Source of the DNA: a virus
Length of the DNA: 64,000 bases
IMG/VR virus record: IMGVR_UViG_3300017971_000190
Location: 124,001 to 188,000 of that record
Reading direction: 5' to 3' (one strand)
The position numbers were made by a program, and so were the translations under genes. A model generated the notes under the pieces. It had not been told where the DNA came from and searched no databases. It saw only the letters and a list, made by a program, of their open reading frames with translations. Each line of letters begins with the position of its first letter. Position 1 is the stretch's first letter. Positions 29,115 to 38,693 of this stretch are shown here, one piece after another.

Positions 29115-31967
29115 TTACGGCCAATAAATAAAATGGCCAACAGTTATTAAATTCTTTATCAAGTCTCCTATAAAATTTTCATTACTGTAATCAAGATAAT
29201 CAAGGTAATCAGAAGCTAATTCATTCCACGCAAATACATCATTATCATCACAGAGCTGATCTTCAATAATGTCAGTATCTTGGCCACTTTCTTCAACTTC
29301 ATCTGCAACAATAGAACGACGAACTAATTTTACTCTTTTTTTCAGCTCTTTCTCACTAACAGCATAGATTTCAACCAACGGAGTATCATCACCATAACGG
29401 TCACACCAATCAATATTGGCAACGTAGACTTTTTCTGGTTGAGCTGTTCTTCTACGTTTAACTCTACCCATAATAGCACTTGGGGGATATTCAACTCCGT
29501 AGGGACTTACACGTGCAATAAGTTTACCATTTACACCGTTAACATAGAAACCAATAATGTCATCACTTACAGCTGCTTCGTAAAAAGGTTTATTTCCTAC
29601 AGTATGAAAATAGTCAAATTCATCATCCCACCGTTCTAGACTAGGGTAAAATAATTCATCAATGATAGCCATTGCCATTTGCCAAACAGCTGGACCTCGT
29701 TTGAGGTTTAGCATGTAGGCAATAGCTTCTCCAATTTCATTTTCTGGTTTCATTGCTTTTCTTACCCTTCCCTTAACTAAATAACTACTCCCCATGGTAA
29801 CACTGTGTGGAAAAATAACACTAAAAGGAACAACATGAGCAACTAACCTGTTGTTTCTGTAGAATTGTATACTTTCATCGGTGACTTCAGCATACCAGTG
29901 AATATTGGCAGGATAAAACTGTCCTAACCCAATGTATGTTTCTCCAAATTCACCGCTGTCTTCCCAAGAAAACATTTCGTCTAAAATGGTTTCAGCAGCT
30001 CGCCAAACAGCTGGACCACGTTTAAGTCCCAACATGAAATCAATTGCAGAGGCAATTTCATCTTCTTGAGGCATTGCTTTCCTCACTTTCGCAGTGGTTA
30101 CCTCAAATGAACCTCTATTCCAACTGACTGTTCCAATCAGTTTAGAACCCTTGTAGATTTTAAATTTGTAACCTGGATAATTCTCTGCTAATATGGTAGC
30201 TTCATCGTGGGCTTCTTCTTCAGTCCTAGCAGGATTATAAACTTTAAGCTCCCCATTTTCAACTCTGTAAGGTTCGTCTCTATAATGTCTACCTTTTGCC
30301 ATTTTGGTTTGTCCTTTCATACTATCTAAATACTGTTTAAATACCCAAGCAATTTCATTTTTAACATTAATATTTCTATAGGTTCTTCTTCCTGTAATAG
30401 GTTTAGTAATTTCAAAACGAGGAGCACCAGCTTTTGCTCTAATTTTAAACTCTAACCAATCTTCTTTTGTAGCTGCATTCCATTTACGTTTAATACTCAC
30501 ATCTAATCCACTATGTTCATCTTCCCACGTAACCCAACCTTCCCAATGATCACTTCCGTCTTTGTACCCATCTATTTTAACACTTTCAACTACACGTCCT
30601 TTTGCAACTTCTTCTTGTAACCAAGTAGCATTTTTCATTTCTGGAAATATAGTAGATAAAGTGTTTAAAGCATTTTGATCTTGAATGATAATACTATAAT
30701 AACCAGGATTTGATTTTGATGGTTTAATTCCCCAAGAAACTGCTAAATGAGTTTTAGACTGTTTTGTTTTTCCTTCAGCTATAGTGCGATGTACCAGTAA
30801 ATCAGCTTCTTCAGCTAATTCAATACAAACACCATCATCTACCCCTTTTTGATCTCTAATGGCAGCATGAATTTCATCCAACTTTTCTAAAAAGGGAAAT
30901 TCGTACATCAGTTCTTCAACAAAAATTTCAGCACCCTGACAGTCAGAAATACGGTCAGCAGATTCATAACTGAAAAATCTTTTGTCAGCAGGATTTACTT
31001 CTACAGCTTTAATTATAGCCTTTTTATTTTTGCTAGAAATCCAATCAATTAAGTCGTAAATGGTTTCTTCTTGCTCCGGAGAGAATTTCCACTTGCTGCC
31101 TACATTCTTCTCTGCCCACTTTCTAGCACTTCCTTCACCCAGTTCTTCAGCCATGGCAGACCAATCAGCTACCATTTCAGCTAAATCAATAAGCTCCATG
31201 TCTGTAGGAGAGCTGTGAGCTTCTGGGTGATGTAAGTTACGATGAACGTGTTTATCACTAGCGTCAGAGGCTAAATCATACTGAGCTTGCAAATCAGAAG
31301 GTACAGAATCTTCTTCATTTTTAACGCGGTAGTACTCTGTAATCCAAATATAAGGTAATACTAGCTCTGAATCACTGTATTTGTCTTTATCGTGCTCTCT
31401 AGCTCGCTTAGCAAGTTCAGAACTTTCCAATCCAGGAAAGCCTTTCAACTTTTTCATATACTTGCTTACGCGATTAATATGCTCTTGGGTTCTTTGTTTA
31501 AAGAACGAAACCATTTCTGGATTGGGTTTTTTAAAATTGGACATTTTAGCCTGGTATCTTTTATTGATGTGTCTTTGGGGCCATTCAAAATCTCTTTCGC
31601 TGTGACCAAAGTAACGAACCTCAACAGGTACATCACCTAAACCAGCTTGTATAGCTGCTTTAATGCGGTGGTTACCTTCATAGACGAACGCTTTTGGTTC
31701 TCCACTTACCCACTCTACTACAATAAAGACTGGGTTAAGAATACCTTGACGTTTGACGTTTTCTACAAATTTTTTCCAAGCTGCTTCGGGATAATTACCA
31801 AAGTACCTCTCCCCATTTTCGTAGTGCCAATCTCTTCTTTCACCTTTTTTACCGAGAATTTGTGCAGCTATAATGAGTGGTAGAGTTCCTTTTTCTTTCT
31901 TAGTAATGTGATTATTATCTTGGTATCTTCCCTCTCCCTCAAATGTAGTTTTAAGATTGGGAGTCAT
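29115..31967 (-). CDS. ParB-like/DUF5662/tandem-repeat polyprotein, 950 aa
   Basis: Residues about 20-135 are ParB-like (FVYEGNHRIKAAIQAGLGDV, ending in a basic NKRYQAK junction). A DUF5662-like domain follows from MSNFKKPNPEMVSFFKQRTQ with REHDKDKYSDSE and HHPEAHSS. A module with DCQGAEIFVEELMYEFPF is shared with the protein at 38963-40981. After MKGQTKMAKGRHYR come two tandem copies of a roughly 105-residue domain, each starting (K/R)VRKAM and containing LKRGPAVW. Finally VKRRRTAQPEK introduces the last module. Internal ATGs with AGG/AAAGGA sequences lie at 31542-31544 and 30300-30302. Confidence 0.6.
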   Translation of the reverse strand: MTPNLKTTFEGEGRYQDNNHITKKEKGTLPLIIAAQILGKKGERRDWHYENGERYFGNYPEAAWKKFVENVKRQGILNPVFIVVEWVSGEPKAFVYEGNHRIKAAIQAGLGDVPVEVRYFGHSERDFEWPQRHINKRYQAKMSNFKKPNPEMVSFFKQRTQEHINRVSKYMKKLKGFPGLESSELAKRAREHDKDKYSDSELVLPYIWITEYYRVKNEEDSVPSDLQAQYDLASDASDKHVHRNLHHPEAHSSPTDMELIDLAEMVADWSAMAEELGEGSARKWAEKNVGSKWKFSPEQEETIYDLIDWISSKNKKAIIKAVEVNPADKRFFSYESADRISDCQGAEIFVEELMYEFPFLEKLDEIHAAIRDQKGVDDGVCIELAEEADLLVHRTIAEGKTKQSKTHLAVSWGIKPSKSNPGYYSIIIQDQNALNTLSTIFPEMKNATWLQEEVAKGRVVESVKIDGYKDGSDHWEGWVTWEDEHSGLDVSIKRKWNAATKEDWLEFKIRAKAGAPRFEITKPITGRRTYRNINVKNEIAWVFKQYLDSMKGQTKMAKGRHYRDEPYRVENGELKVYNPARTEEEAHDEATILAENYPGYKFKIYKGSKLIGTVSWNRGSFEVTTAKVRKAMPQEDEIASAIDFMLGLKRGPAVWRAAETILDEMFSWEDSGEFGETYIGLGQFYPANIHWYAEVTDESIQFYRNNRLVAHVVPFSVIFPHSVTMGSSYLVKGRVRKAMKPENEIGEAIAYMLNLKRGPAVWQMAMAIIDELFYPSLERWDDEFDYFHTVGNKPFYEAAVSDDIIGFYVNGVNGKLIARVSPYGVEYPPSAIMGRVKRRRTAQPEKVYVANIDWCDRYGDDTPLVEIYAVSEKELKKRVKLVRRSIVADEVEESGQDTDIIEDQLCDDNDVFAWNELASDYLDYLDYSNENFIGDLIKNLITVGHFIYWP
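29452..30089 (-). repeat. tandem duplication of a ~105-residue domain
   Basis: Two successive copies, from KVRKAM (30089-30072) and RVRKAM (29768-29751), share the pattern VRKAM..E.EI..AI..ML.LKRGPAVW..A..I.DE.F and a later FY.N...(L/I)..V.P. The copies have diverged at the protein level, so the duplication is not recent. Each copy carries its own basic-Ala junction. Confidence 0.7.
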
Positions 31968-31968
31968 T

Positions 31969-33117
31969 TTACTTTTTACAACTGCTAAACAAAGCTGCTA
32001 CCTGATCGTCACTTAGAGGGCTCGGCTGACCCTTGACTTTCCAACCATCCTTATTTCGCTCGAAACTAACAGCATCATTTCCTGTGCAAGGCATTCCAAA
32101 ATAATCACACAAACATTTTTGACTTATGGAAAATTTCTTAGGTGTCTTTTTAGCCGTTTTAACTTTAGCATTTCTACCTTTCAAATCTATAGGTTTATGA
32201 CTGCATTTTAGTAAATTTACCAGGTAGGCTTTTCTCAACTCGTGATCTAGAACAATCCATTGGTGAGCTTCTTTATCAAACTGTTCAGCGGTTACACGTT
32301 TACTACCGTTAGCTTCTACTTCTTTGATAGCTTCAGCTGCGTAATTAACAGCTCCTCCAGCTGTGTTTGGATAAATACAACCATTACCCATTTTTGTACT
32401 GGCGTTTGTTTTAACGTTAATTGTACCACCACCCATATCTACTGATTCAAACTGCTTCTTAGTTTTAAAAATCCAATCTTTGAATTTCTTAGCAGCTTCA
32501 TCACTTTGTTTAACAAGAGGATTGTACTGAGCAACTAATTTAGCAGGTAACTCCACTCCTACAGTAATTGCTGTGAAAGGATTAGCAGCCACATTTTGTT
32601 GAGCTTCTTTAACTGTTTTACAATGGTCTAAAAGAGGAGTAACAAACTGATTGTAGAATTGTTTGGCAAATTTTTTAGTGACAGGTAGAACAGCCAGTTG
32701 TTTAATGAATTCTTCTTGCTTCAAAACCTCATTGTAAGAGGGATCAATTTCTACTTTGGGAGCCTGAAGAGCAGTTCTCTTAAAAGAGGCTTCTTTCTGG
32801 TTTTGTACCCACTTTAGCATTTCACTTTGGGTGTAGTTTGAGGGTTTAACAAGTGCTTTGTAAGTAGCAACAACAGTATCTGGTAGACCTAATGACCACA
32901 TAGCAACTTCAACAGGATCTGAATTGAGTTTTTTACCAGCAGTGTCTACTTGATTACATAGTTGCAGTAGAGCAGACCCATAATAATCAATGATGGTTTT
33001 GGCGTGTTTAACGAAAGTTTGATCCTCTTTAAAAGCTTTAAGCTTTTCAGAAGACAGACCTTCAAATGCTTTGGAGAGATCAAGTTCTTGAGCTATTCTC
33101 AATTTTCTAATTTTCAC
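31969..33117 (-). CDS. tagged virion-block protein, 382 aa
   Basis: N terminus MKIRKLRIAQELDLSKAF has the basic-Ala tag. A second one, ASFKRTALQAPKVEID, occurs near residue 110. The rest is helical, with a Gly/Asn-rich patch (VDMGGGTINVKTNAST) and a Lys-rich, Cys-containing C terminus (FSISQKCLCDYFGMPCTG). No family recognised. Confidence 0.5.
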   Translation of the reverse strand: MKIRKLRIAQELDLSKAFEGLSSEKLKAFKEDQTFVKHAKTIIDYYGSALLQLCNQVDTAGKKLNSDPVEVAMWSLGLPDTVVATYKALVKPSNYTQSEMLKWVQNQKEASFKRTALQAPKVEIDPSYNEVLKQEEFIKQLAVLPVTKKFAKQFYNQFVTPLLDHCKTVKEAQQNVAANPFTAITVGVELPAKLVAQYNPLVKQSDEAAKKFKDWIFKTKKQFESVDMGGGTINVKTNASTKMGNGCIYPNTAGGAVNYAAEAIKEVEANGSKRVTAEQFDKEAHQWIVLDHELRKAYLVNLLKCSHKPIDLKGRNAKVKTAKKTPKKFSISQKCLCDYFGMPCTGNDAVSFERNKDGWKVKGQPSPLSDDQVAALFSSCKK

Positions 33118-33128
33118 GGTTTTCTCCG

Positions 33129-33302
33129 TTATCTCAAAATGAGCGTTCGAGCTGTGGGAGGAAGAGTAAACACCTCGTCCAGTATTTCTTCTAGCTCTTT
33201 AACGTCTTCTAGTGATTTAGCTACGAGAGCTTTCACCTCTTCAAGGGTAATGGTACTTTTTCTACCCCTATTTTCAAAATCAAATTCAAATTGAAAACTC
33301 AT
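33129..33302 (-). CDS. 57-aa acidic helical protein
   Basis: ATG at 33300-33302, TAA at 33129-33131. Sequence starts MSFQFEFDFENRGRKSTITL and continues as a charged helix (EEVKALVAKSLEDVKELEEI) ending RTLILR. Good protein-like composition in a gap that would otherwise be empty. No strong Shine-Dalgarno. Function unknown. Confidence 0.5.
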   Translation of the reverse strand: MSFQFEFDFENRGRKSTITLEEVKALVAKSLEDVKELEEILDEVFTLPPTARTLILR

Positions 33303-33306
33303 AGTT

Positions 33307-33957
33307 TTAATACTGTAGGGTTAATTCTCTATATTGAGGAGCATATTTAAATTCAAGCCAACGGTCCATTAAATCGGCTGCTCTATAACGCTCTTTTTTT
33401 TGTATTTTTTCCAAAACTAGATCAAGTTCATCCGTATACCAAAAACCCATTTCTTTAAGATCTTGTTGAAAGTTAGCAATAGTATCGTAAGCTTTATTTG
33501 CGCTTACACGATCTTCATTATCTAAAAAATTACGTAAGGTAGATCTAACGGATCGTTCATAATCAAAAAGTTGAATTCTTTCTTCTTTAGATAATAGATC
33601 ATCAGATGCTGCAGTTACACTCCTCTGCATCATAAGTTTAGCTAATCTTCGTGCTCCAACTTCTTTCCAAAGTTCTTGGACATTTTTATATAAGAGATTA
33701 TTGTCAAGAATTACAATAAAATCATCTGTTGTATCTAGCAAAATTTCTAGTACATGATTTGGGTTGTGTGTAACCAATCTGTAGCCCACTTGAACATCCC
33801 GAGAAAAACCGATCTCTCCCATTAGATGAGGATGTACATAATCATACACGGGTTCAGGTTCAAATACTCTAGTTTCGTCAAAAGCATATCGTTCTTCAAT
33901 GTCAATTAAGACATCAGTGATAAAATCATCAATAGTATTTAGTTGTTGTTTATTCAT
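33307..33957 (-). CDS. hypothetical virion-block protein, 216 aa
   Basis: The start at 33957 (MNKQQLNTIDDF) is chosen because GAGAGGAG precedes it and it overlaps the upstream stop by only 8 bases. Helical, acidic; contains MMQRSVTAASDDLLSKEERI near residue 110, a weak tag-like junction. No family. Confidence 0.5.
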   Translation of the reverse strand: MNKQQLNTIDDFITDVLIDIEERYAFDETRVFEPEPVYDYVHPHLMGEIGFSRDVQVGYRLVTHNPNHVLEILLDTTDDFIVILDNNLLYKNVQELWKEVGARRLAKLMMQRSVTAASDDLLSKEERIQLFDYERSVRSTLRNFLDNEDRVSANKAYDTIANFQQDLKEMGFWYTDELDLVLEKIQKKERYRAADLMDRWLEFKYAPQYRELTLQY

Positions 33958-34249
33958 AATCTTTATTCTCCTCTCGGACAAATCGAAGACCATCTTTGTT
34001 AAGTCTGTACCACACGTCATTTCCATACAAGATTTTGTTACCTTTACGTAACATACGAGTACCACATAAAAGGCGTCTACCAAGATTGGTTTTTGTGCTA
34101 TCTGTATAATAGCTACGTGTAGATAAATCCGTCATATTTAGAATACCATGATCTTCTACCCGGATTGTGTGGTAAGTCTGGTATTTACCTTTATAAATAG
34201 ACCAAAGCTGTGTCGTCTCTACTTTACTATGTAATCTTTTAGAGTCCAT
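33950..34249 (-). CDS. hypothetical protein, 99 aa
   Basis: Basic, beta-rich protein (YQTYHTIRVEDHGILNMTDL; GNKILYGNDVWYRLNKDGLR). It is an exception in this block, with no Arg-rich tag beyond MDSKRLHSK. Overlaps the following gene. Function unknown. Confidence 0.5.
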   Translation of the reverse strand: MDSKRLHSKVETTQLWSIYKGKYQTYHTIRVEDHGILNMTDLSTRSYYTDSTKTNLGRRLLCGTRMLRKGNKILYGNDVWYRLNKDGLRFVREENKDYE

Positions 34250-34258
34250 AATATTTCC

Positions 34259-35110
34259 CTATTCTAAAAATCCAGCTCTGCTCCACTGGTCAATCATTTT
34301 CTTCACAGCTTCAGTAGCACTATTTCCTTCTGTATAGTCAGCAACACCGTAGGCTCCATCGTAAGGTTTACCTTCCATTTCACTCAGGTAGGCTTTGTAT
34401 TCGAAAAAGTCGGGTAGTCCACCGCCTTCTTCACTTTCGGGATCGTCATAGAATCCTGTTTGGTAAATATCTATGGTAGCTACTGGTGCATCTGCTCTAC
34501 CAACATCGTGCCAACGTGGTTCTTGAGCAGAAACCTTTAATCTATTAGCTGGAACCGGTGTGTCAATTACTGCAATGTCAGCGTACTCTAACTGTCTTAG
34601 AGCTTCTTGAAGAGGTTTTCCTTTTAGGAGCTGGGAAAGTGATTTAACTCCTTCTTCACCGAAACCAGCATGGTACTCTAAATCTGTACCCCAATCTTCT
34701 TGAACTACTTCTGCCAATTCATCCAGTACACGGTCTTTAGAATGATGTTCCAAAGGAGTAATATAAAGCTGAGTAGGTTCTTCTAAGTAGTTTACCCAAA
34801 TATAAGCTACTTCATCTTCAGAAGTAATGGCTACTTTTTTACGTCGCCTTACACTAGCTGTGGCTTCTAATCCTACAACACCAGCCATGGTATCATTCAA
34901 TTCTAAAAACGAATCTAGAATTTTGTCTTCAACAACTCCGTCTAGTTTATGGAGGATTTTGTTGCTCTGATCGAACTGCTTACCCATGGTTGCTTTGTAA
35001 GCATCTGTGAGCGTTTTAACGATTTTGCCGCTTGCAGTTTCAAACTGCTGTAGCAGCTGTTGCAGCTGGGCTTCTCGGCGTTGGCTTGCTAAGTGCCTGC
35101 GATTTTTCAT
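34259..35110 (-). CDS. tagged two-module protein, 283 aa
   Basis: Start taken at MKNRRHLASQRREAQ (35110, AGGA upstream), which places the tag at the N terminus. An ATG 11 codons earlier is possible. A helical first module is followed by SVRRRKKVAITSEDE (about 87-101) and a second acidic module (YIWVNYLEEPTQLYITPLEH). The C terminus contains DIYQTGFYDDPESEEGGG. No family. Confidence 0.5.
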   Translation of the reverse strand: MKNRRHLASQRREAQLQQLLQQFETASGKIVKTLTDAYKATMGKQFDQSNKILHKLDGVVEDKILDSFLELNDTMAGVVGLEATASVRRRKKVAITSEDEVAYIWVNYLEEPTQLYITPLEHHSKDRVLDELAEVVQEDWGTDLEYHAGFGEEGVKSLSQLLKGKPLQEALRQLEYADIAVIDTPVPANRLKVSAQEPRWHDVGRADAPVATIDIYQTGFYDDPESEEGGGLPDFFEYKAYLSEMEGKPYDGAYGVADYTEGNSATEAVKKMIDQWSRAGFLE

Positions 35111-35144
35111 TTTCCTGATTGTCCCTTCAATTGCGATAGCCATG

Positions 35145-35399
35145 TTAGTCTATCCAATGTCTAGTGTTTGTTACACGCCTTACTACCTCATCATAGAGAT
35201 AATCGTCATCGTTTTTAGATAAATCATTTTCTGTAATACCAAACTTGGCTAGTAGTGCATAGTATTTATCTTGAGCGCTTGGAGTGTCCATTATTTGAGC
35301 CAGCAAAATAGATAGTCCTTGCCTGAATCCTAAATTGTTAAATAAGTTCTCTACAACGTCAGCTATATTTGGTCCTAGTGCTTGTCTTCGTTTTCTCAT
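35145..35399 (-). CDS. tagged small protein, 84 aa
   Basis: MRKRRQALGPNIADVVENLF starts with a tag, then a helical domain (GFRQGLSILLAQIMDTPSAQ) and an acidic end. Five bases from the upstream gene. No family. Confidence 0.5.
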   Translation of the reverse strand: MRKRRQALGPNIADVVENLFNNLGFRQGLSILLAQIMDTPSAQDKYYALLAKFGITENDLSKNDDDYLYDEVVRRVTNTRHWID

Positions 35400-35404
35400 T
35401 TGTT

Positions 35405-35860
35405 TTAGCCTTGTGAATTATTTGTTATTTCAATGTAGTAGGCTTCAGCTCCGCTACTTTTGTTACTGGACCTAAAACGTTGTAGAAAAGTCAAAACCTC
35501 GTGAATGGCCATTACTTTGTTAGCTCCAGAAGGGTAAGGTTGTGATCCGTCTCTAGACCAAAGCCAACCCAAACCCTCTTTTTTGCTTCCTATTTTAATG
35601 TACCACAGCTCTCCAGCTGCAGCAGCTTCCTCAGCCTTTACCAATTTTTCAGGGTCAATATCACCTTTTATTTCTTTGGGAATTTGTTTAATAGTTTTTG
35701 TAAATCCAGCTTCTCGGCCAGGAAGGTTTTCTCCTGTTTTGCTGCGGAGCAAAGCAAACACATGAAAAAGAATTCCGTCCCAACGGAAAAAACGATCATC
35801 GTAGACTACACTCTGGGCAGTCTTTTTAATGTAAGTTTTGCTACCTACTTTGATTTTCAT
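35405..35860 (-). CDS. virion-block protein, 151 aa
   Basis: MKIKVGSKTYIKKTAQSVVY begins with a weaker form of the tag. A globular alpha/beta domain follows (FRWDGILFHVFALLRSK; AGELWYIKIGSKKEGLGWLW). The C terminus, MAIHEVLTFLQRFRSSN, is helical. No family recognised. Confidence 0.5.
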   Translation of the reverse strand: MKIKVGSKTYIKKTAQSVVYDDRFFRWDGILFHVFALLRSKTGENLPGREAGFTKTIKQIPKEIKGDIDPEKLVKAEEAAAAGELWYIKIGSKKEGLGWLWSRDGSQPYPSGANKVMAIHEVLTFLQRFRSSNKSSGAEAYYIEITNNSQG

Positions 35861-35861
35861 T

Positions 35862-36695
35862 TTATCCTCCCATGACGTCTAGTTCAACTTCAAAAATAAC
35901 TGTTTCATCTGCTGCGTGTACTTCAGCACTGTAGGGATAGTCACTTTCTTCTGCCCACTCCATGTTTAGACGACGAGGTGGATCCATATCAAGGTCATAA
36001 ACAAAATACTCATTCACAAATCGTTTGATTTTAGGTTTAAGTGTTTGCAGTAGTTCTCTACTGTTCACCACAGCAGAAAGTAATTGGTGTTTTGAAGCAT
36101 TGCTTAGATAACGGAAAAGCACTCGTCTTTGTTTACCAGCTAAACTAGCCAAACTTTGTCCACTTACTGCGAATCTAACAGTAACAAGAGATATGAAGTC
36201 ATTGTCTTCTGGTTCTTGGCCACTTGCAAATTCTATACCTTTTAGCTCTACATCGGAAGGATTTAAAACAGCAAACCTATGGCGTCTCCTTAGCATGCTT
36301 GCAGCCTTTGGCCTTTCTACCACTGTTTCTGTGGTATCCTTTTTCAATTTTGTTTCTTGCTCGCCCCACCACTGAACAGCCAATTGCCACACTTTTTGCT
36401 CTAACAGACTTTGAAGAATGCTAAAAAGGTCAAGATAGTTCAACTCCTTAATAGGAGCAGTACCTAGTTTTTCGTTGTAGAAAAGAAGTTCGATTAATTC
36501 ATTACCTGTTAGGTCATCTAAAGATGGTTTTGTTTTGAAAGCTGTGTTGGCATCTTTACCACTATCAACTTCTTTTTGCACCTTTTTAAGATAATCGTCT
36601 ACCAGCTTTTTTAAATCCGGACTGGGAGAGAAGGTTTGCGTACCTATTTCTCCTGGTTTAACTACTCTTGTGTATGCTTTTCTTTTTGGTCTCAT
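35862..36695 (-). CDS. tagged two-module protein, 277 aa
   Basis: First tag MRPKRKAYTRVVKP. An internal one, KAASMLRRRHRFAVLNPSDV, appears near residue 130, where AAAGGC and an ATG (36294-36296) form a weak embedded translation start. The second module is beta-rich (FISLVTVRFAVSGQSLASLA; SAEVHAADETVIFEVELDVM). No family. Confidence 0.5.
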   Translation of the reverse strand: MRPKRKAYTRVVKPGEIGTQTFSPSPDLKKLVDDYLKKVQKEVDSGKDANTAFKTKPSLDDLTGNELIELLFYNEKLGTAPIKELNYLDLFSILQSLLEQKVWQLAVQWWGEQETKLKKDTTETVVERPKAASMLRRRHRFAVLNPSDVELKGIEFASGQEPEDNDFISLVTVRFAVSGQSLASLAGKQRRVLFRYLSNASKHQLLSAVVNSRELLQTLKPKIKRFVNEYFVYDLDMDPPRRLNMEWAEESDYPYSAEVHAADETVIFEVELDVMGG

Positions 36696-36707
36696 GCTTA
36701 ATTCCTT

Positions 36708-36944
36708 TTAATAACTAGGAACAATGTGCATATACAACTCTGGAGGAAGCAGGTGTTCTAAATCCATGGGGTTACCTACAAAACAAAACTGGCTTACTTC
36801 TACCCTTTGTTCTTTACCATTTTTAACTGTACTACCTACCAGGGTTTCAGTATTAAACCAAACAATATTTTCAACCCTCTCTCCATTTTTATCTAACACA
36901 CGAAGAGTTTTCTTTAGTCTAATGTTATTGTTATCAATTATCAT
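36708..36944 (-). CDS. small protein, paralogue of its upstream neighbour, 78 aa
   Basis: Beta-rich with the pattern VENIVWFNTETL ... EQRVEVSQFCFVGNPMDLEH LLPPEL. The next gene upstream encodes the same pattern (RRVQITKFLFLGDKSLELF LPDSL). Tandem gene duplication with divergence. No tag and no family name. Confidence 0.5.
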   Translation of the reverse strand: MIIDNNNIRLKKTLRVLDKNGERVENIVWFNTETLVGSTVKNGKEQRVEVSQFCFVGNPMDLEHLLPPELYMHIVPSY

Positions 36945-36951
36945 AATTAAC

Positions 36952-37215
36952 TTACTCCAAATTTTCCACTCTGTAGTCTCTCAAACTATCAGGAAGAAAC
37001 AACTCTAGGCTTTTATCTCCAAGAAAGAGAAATTTGGTAATTTGAACTCTCCGTTCACTTCCATTTTCTTCCATGACGTAAGCCAACATTTGAAGTGTAT
37101 CAAAACAAATAAGATAGTCTGTAATAGGTAAACCTTTTTCATTCCACAAACAAAGAGAAGCCAAAAGCTCTGGTGTAACTTTACTAATTAACAAAATAGA
37201 CTCATAGGGTAGCAA
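36952..37215 (-). CDS. small protein, paralogue of its downstream neighbour, 87 aa
   Basis: Shares the order of elements with the 78-aa neighbour: an NxKG turn, a hydrophobic strand, ERRVQITKFLFLGD, then LFLPDSLRDY. Overlaps the upstream gene by 14 bases. Function unknown. Confidence 0.5.
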   Translation of the reverse strand: MLPYESILLISKVTPELLASLCLWNEKGLPITDYLICFDTLQMLAYVMEENGSERRVQITKFLFLGDKSLELFLPDSLRDYRVENLE

Positions 37216-38677
37216 GCATTTTTAAAACTTCTACAGCATCTTCTATTTTTTCGTCCGCTTCTCTAAACATGGTTAAAAGCTCCTCTAATTGAGGACCCTC
37301 AAATTTTTTACTATTGCCGTAGGCCATGCGCAAAAGTACAGGGAGTCTATCTAAAATAGGAGTAAGACCACCAACTATACTACGAATGTCATCTTCGACA
37401 TCTTCATACTCATATCGTACAGCAACTTTTCTTCTACGTCGTCTCAACATTGCTTTTCTCCTGTTCGCTACCAAAGGTTCGTACTTTTTGTTTTCTTCTA
37501 CCGCTTGAGCAGCAGCTTCAAAAGCTGGCCCTAAAACTGCATTTTCAATATCTTTAAGATAGTTGTAAATATTTTCTTCGTTTTCAGATCCGGGCGTTAA
37601 TTTAAAAAGTATACCAGAAATTTCTCTGGAATAGTCATAATAATCTAAAGAACTAACGTCTCCTGTTCCACTTGTTTCAGCCCATGTTACAACTTGAGCA
37701 ATTTCGTAAATCCAATTTTCTACAAGTTGATCAAACTGACTCCAGAGATATTCTCCCGCTTCACTGTCAACAAACCAATCTTCATACTGGTTTAATTTGT
37801 TTTCTATAAAGGGAGTAATGGCCTCAACTACGGCCTCCTCTACTTGAGGATCGTTGTCGTAAAACTCTGCTCTCCTCTTAACACTGGCTGCTTTCTGTTC
37901 TGCTTGCTCATCTTCTTCAGCACTGTACTGCAAAACTTGGGCGGCAAATTTTTCTAGCTCTTTAAGTACTTTGGAGGTTGTCTGCTTAGCAGCTGTACCT
38001 GCTGTTTTGAATAGCTCTGCTTTTAGTTTACTAGCTTCGTCTGTGGGATCTACTTTTTTAAGCTTCTTTTTACTTTTCTTGCTTAAACCATGTTCCCAAA
38101 TAGATTTAGCCAGAGCACCAGTTACCTTACCCAATTTTCTTTCAACGGTAGTTTTCTGACTTCCCCACGTATCAGGATCTACACTTTCTAGCACACCTTT
38201 AAGAGCAGTAAAATAAGCAATACGGTCAATAATATCATAAGCGTGGGTTCTATCTAAAATCTCTTCTGTAGATTCTCCGGTAGTAACGCTTATCCATTTA
38301 TCTACAACTTCAACAGCAGCATTGTAGACAAAATCAAAAGAGCCCATGAGGAGTTTGGATCCAGCTTTTACTGCTTGATCTACATATTCTTTTTGAGCCC
38401 CAGCTTCCTGACCTTTCATGAAGCTTTTTAAAAGGTCTGTTACTGTTTCTCCAAATAGATTTTTCCCTTTGTGCTTTTTGAATTCTTCTATTTTAGAGGG
38501 GTTAATAGCTGCTTGAACAATAAAATAAGCAAGTCTTTTATTTACTAAAGCTTTAAAAGCAGGGGATAATTTTTTAGGAGAAGCAATTGCAGCTCGGCAA
38601 ACTTTACCAAGCTCGAAAAAATGAGAGGGATTTTCTAAAAATGGTAAAAAATCCCGAACTGCTATATTGATAGACAT
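37202..38677 (-). CDS. fused virion-block protein with embedded start, 491 aa
   Basis: A long helical first module (to about residue 265) ends at KAASVKRRAEFYDND. The second module ends at ANRRKAMLRRRRRKVAV. Here AACAGGAGAAAAGCAATG encodes NRRKAM: a consensus AGGAG (37458-37462) seven bases before an ATG (37448-37450), followed by a classic tag. The last module is helical and acidic. The arrangement indicates that a separately translated tagged gene was joined in frame to its upstream neighbour. Confidence 0.55.
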   Translation of the reverse strand: MSINIAVRDFLPFLENPSHFFELGKVCRAAIASPKKLSPAFKALVNKRLAYFIVQAAINPSKIEEFKKHKGKNLFGETVTDLLKSFMKGQEAGAQKEYVDQAVKAGSKLLMGSFDFVYNAAVEVVDKWISVTTGESTEEILDRTHAYDIIDRIAYFTALKGVLESVDPDTWGSQKTTVERKLGKVTGALAKSIWEHGLSKKSKKKLKKVDPTDEASKLKAELFKTAGTAAKQTTSKVLKELEKFAAQVLQYSAEEDEQAEQKAASVKRRAEFYDNDPQVEEAVVEAITPFIENKLNQYEDWFVDSEAGEYLWSQFDQLVENWIYEIAQVVTWAETSGTGDVSSLDYYDYSREISGILFKLTPGSENEENIYNYLKDIENAVLGPAFEAAAQAVEENKKYEPLVANRRKAMLRRRRRKVAVRYEYEDVEDDIRSIVGGLTPILDRLPVLLRMAYGNSKKFEGPQLEELLTMFREADEKIEDAVEVLKMLATL

Positions 38678-38693
38678 GAATCTTTAATCCTTC

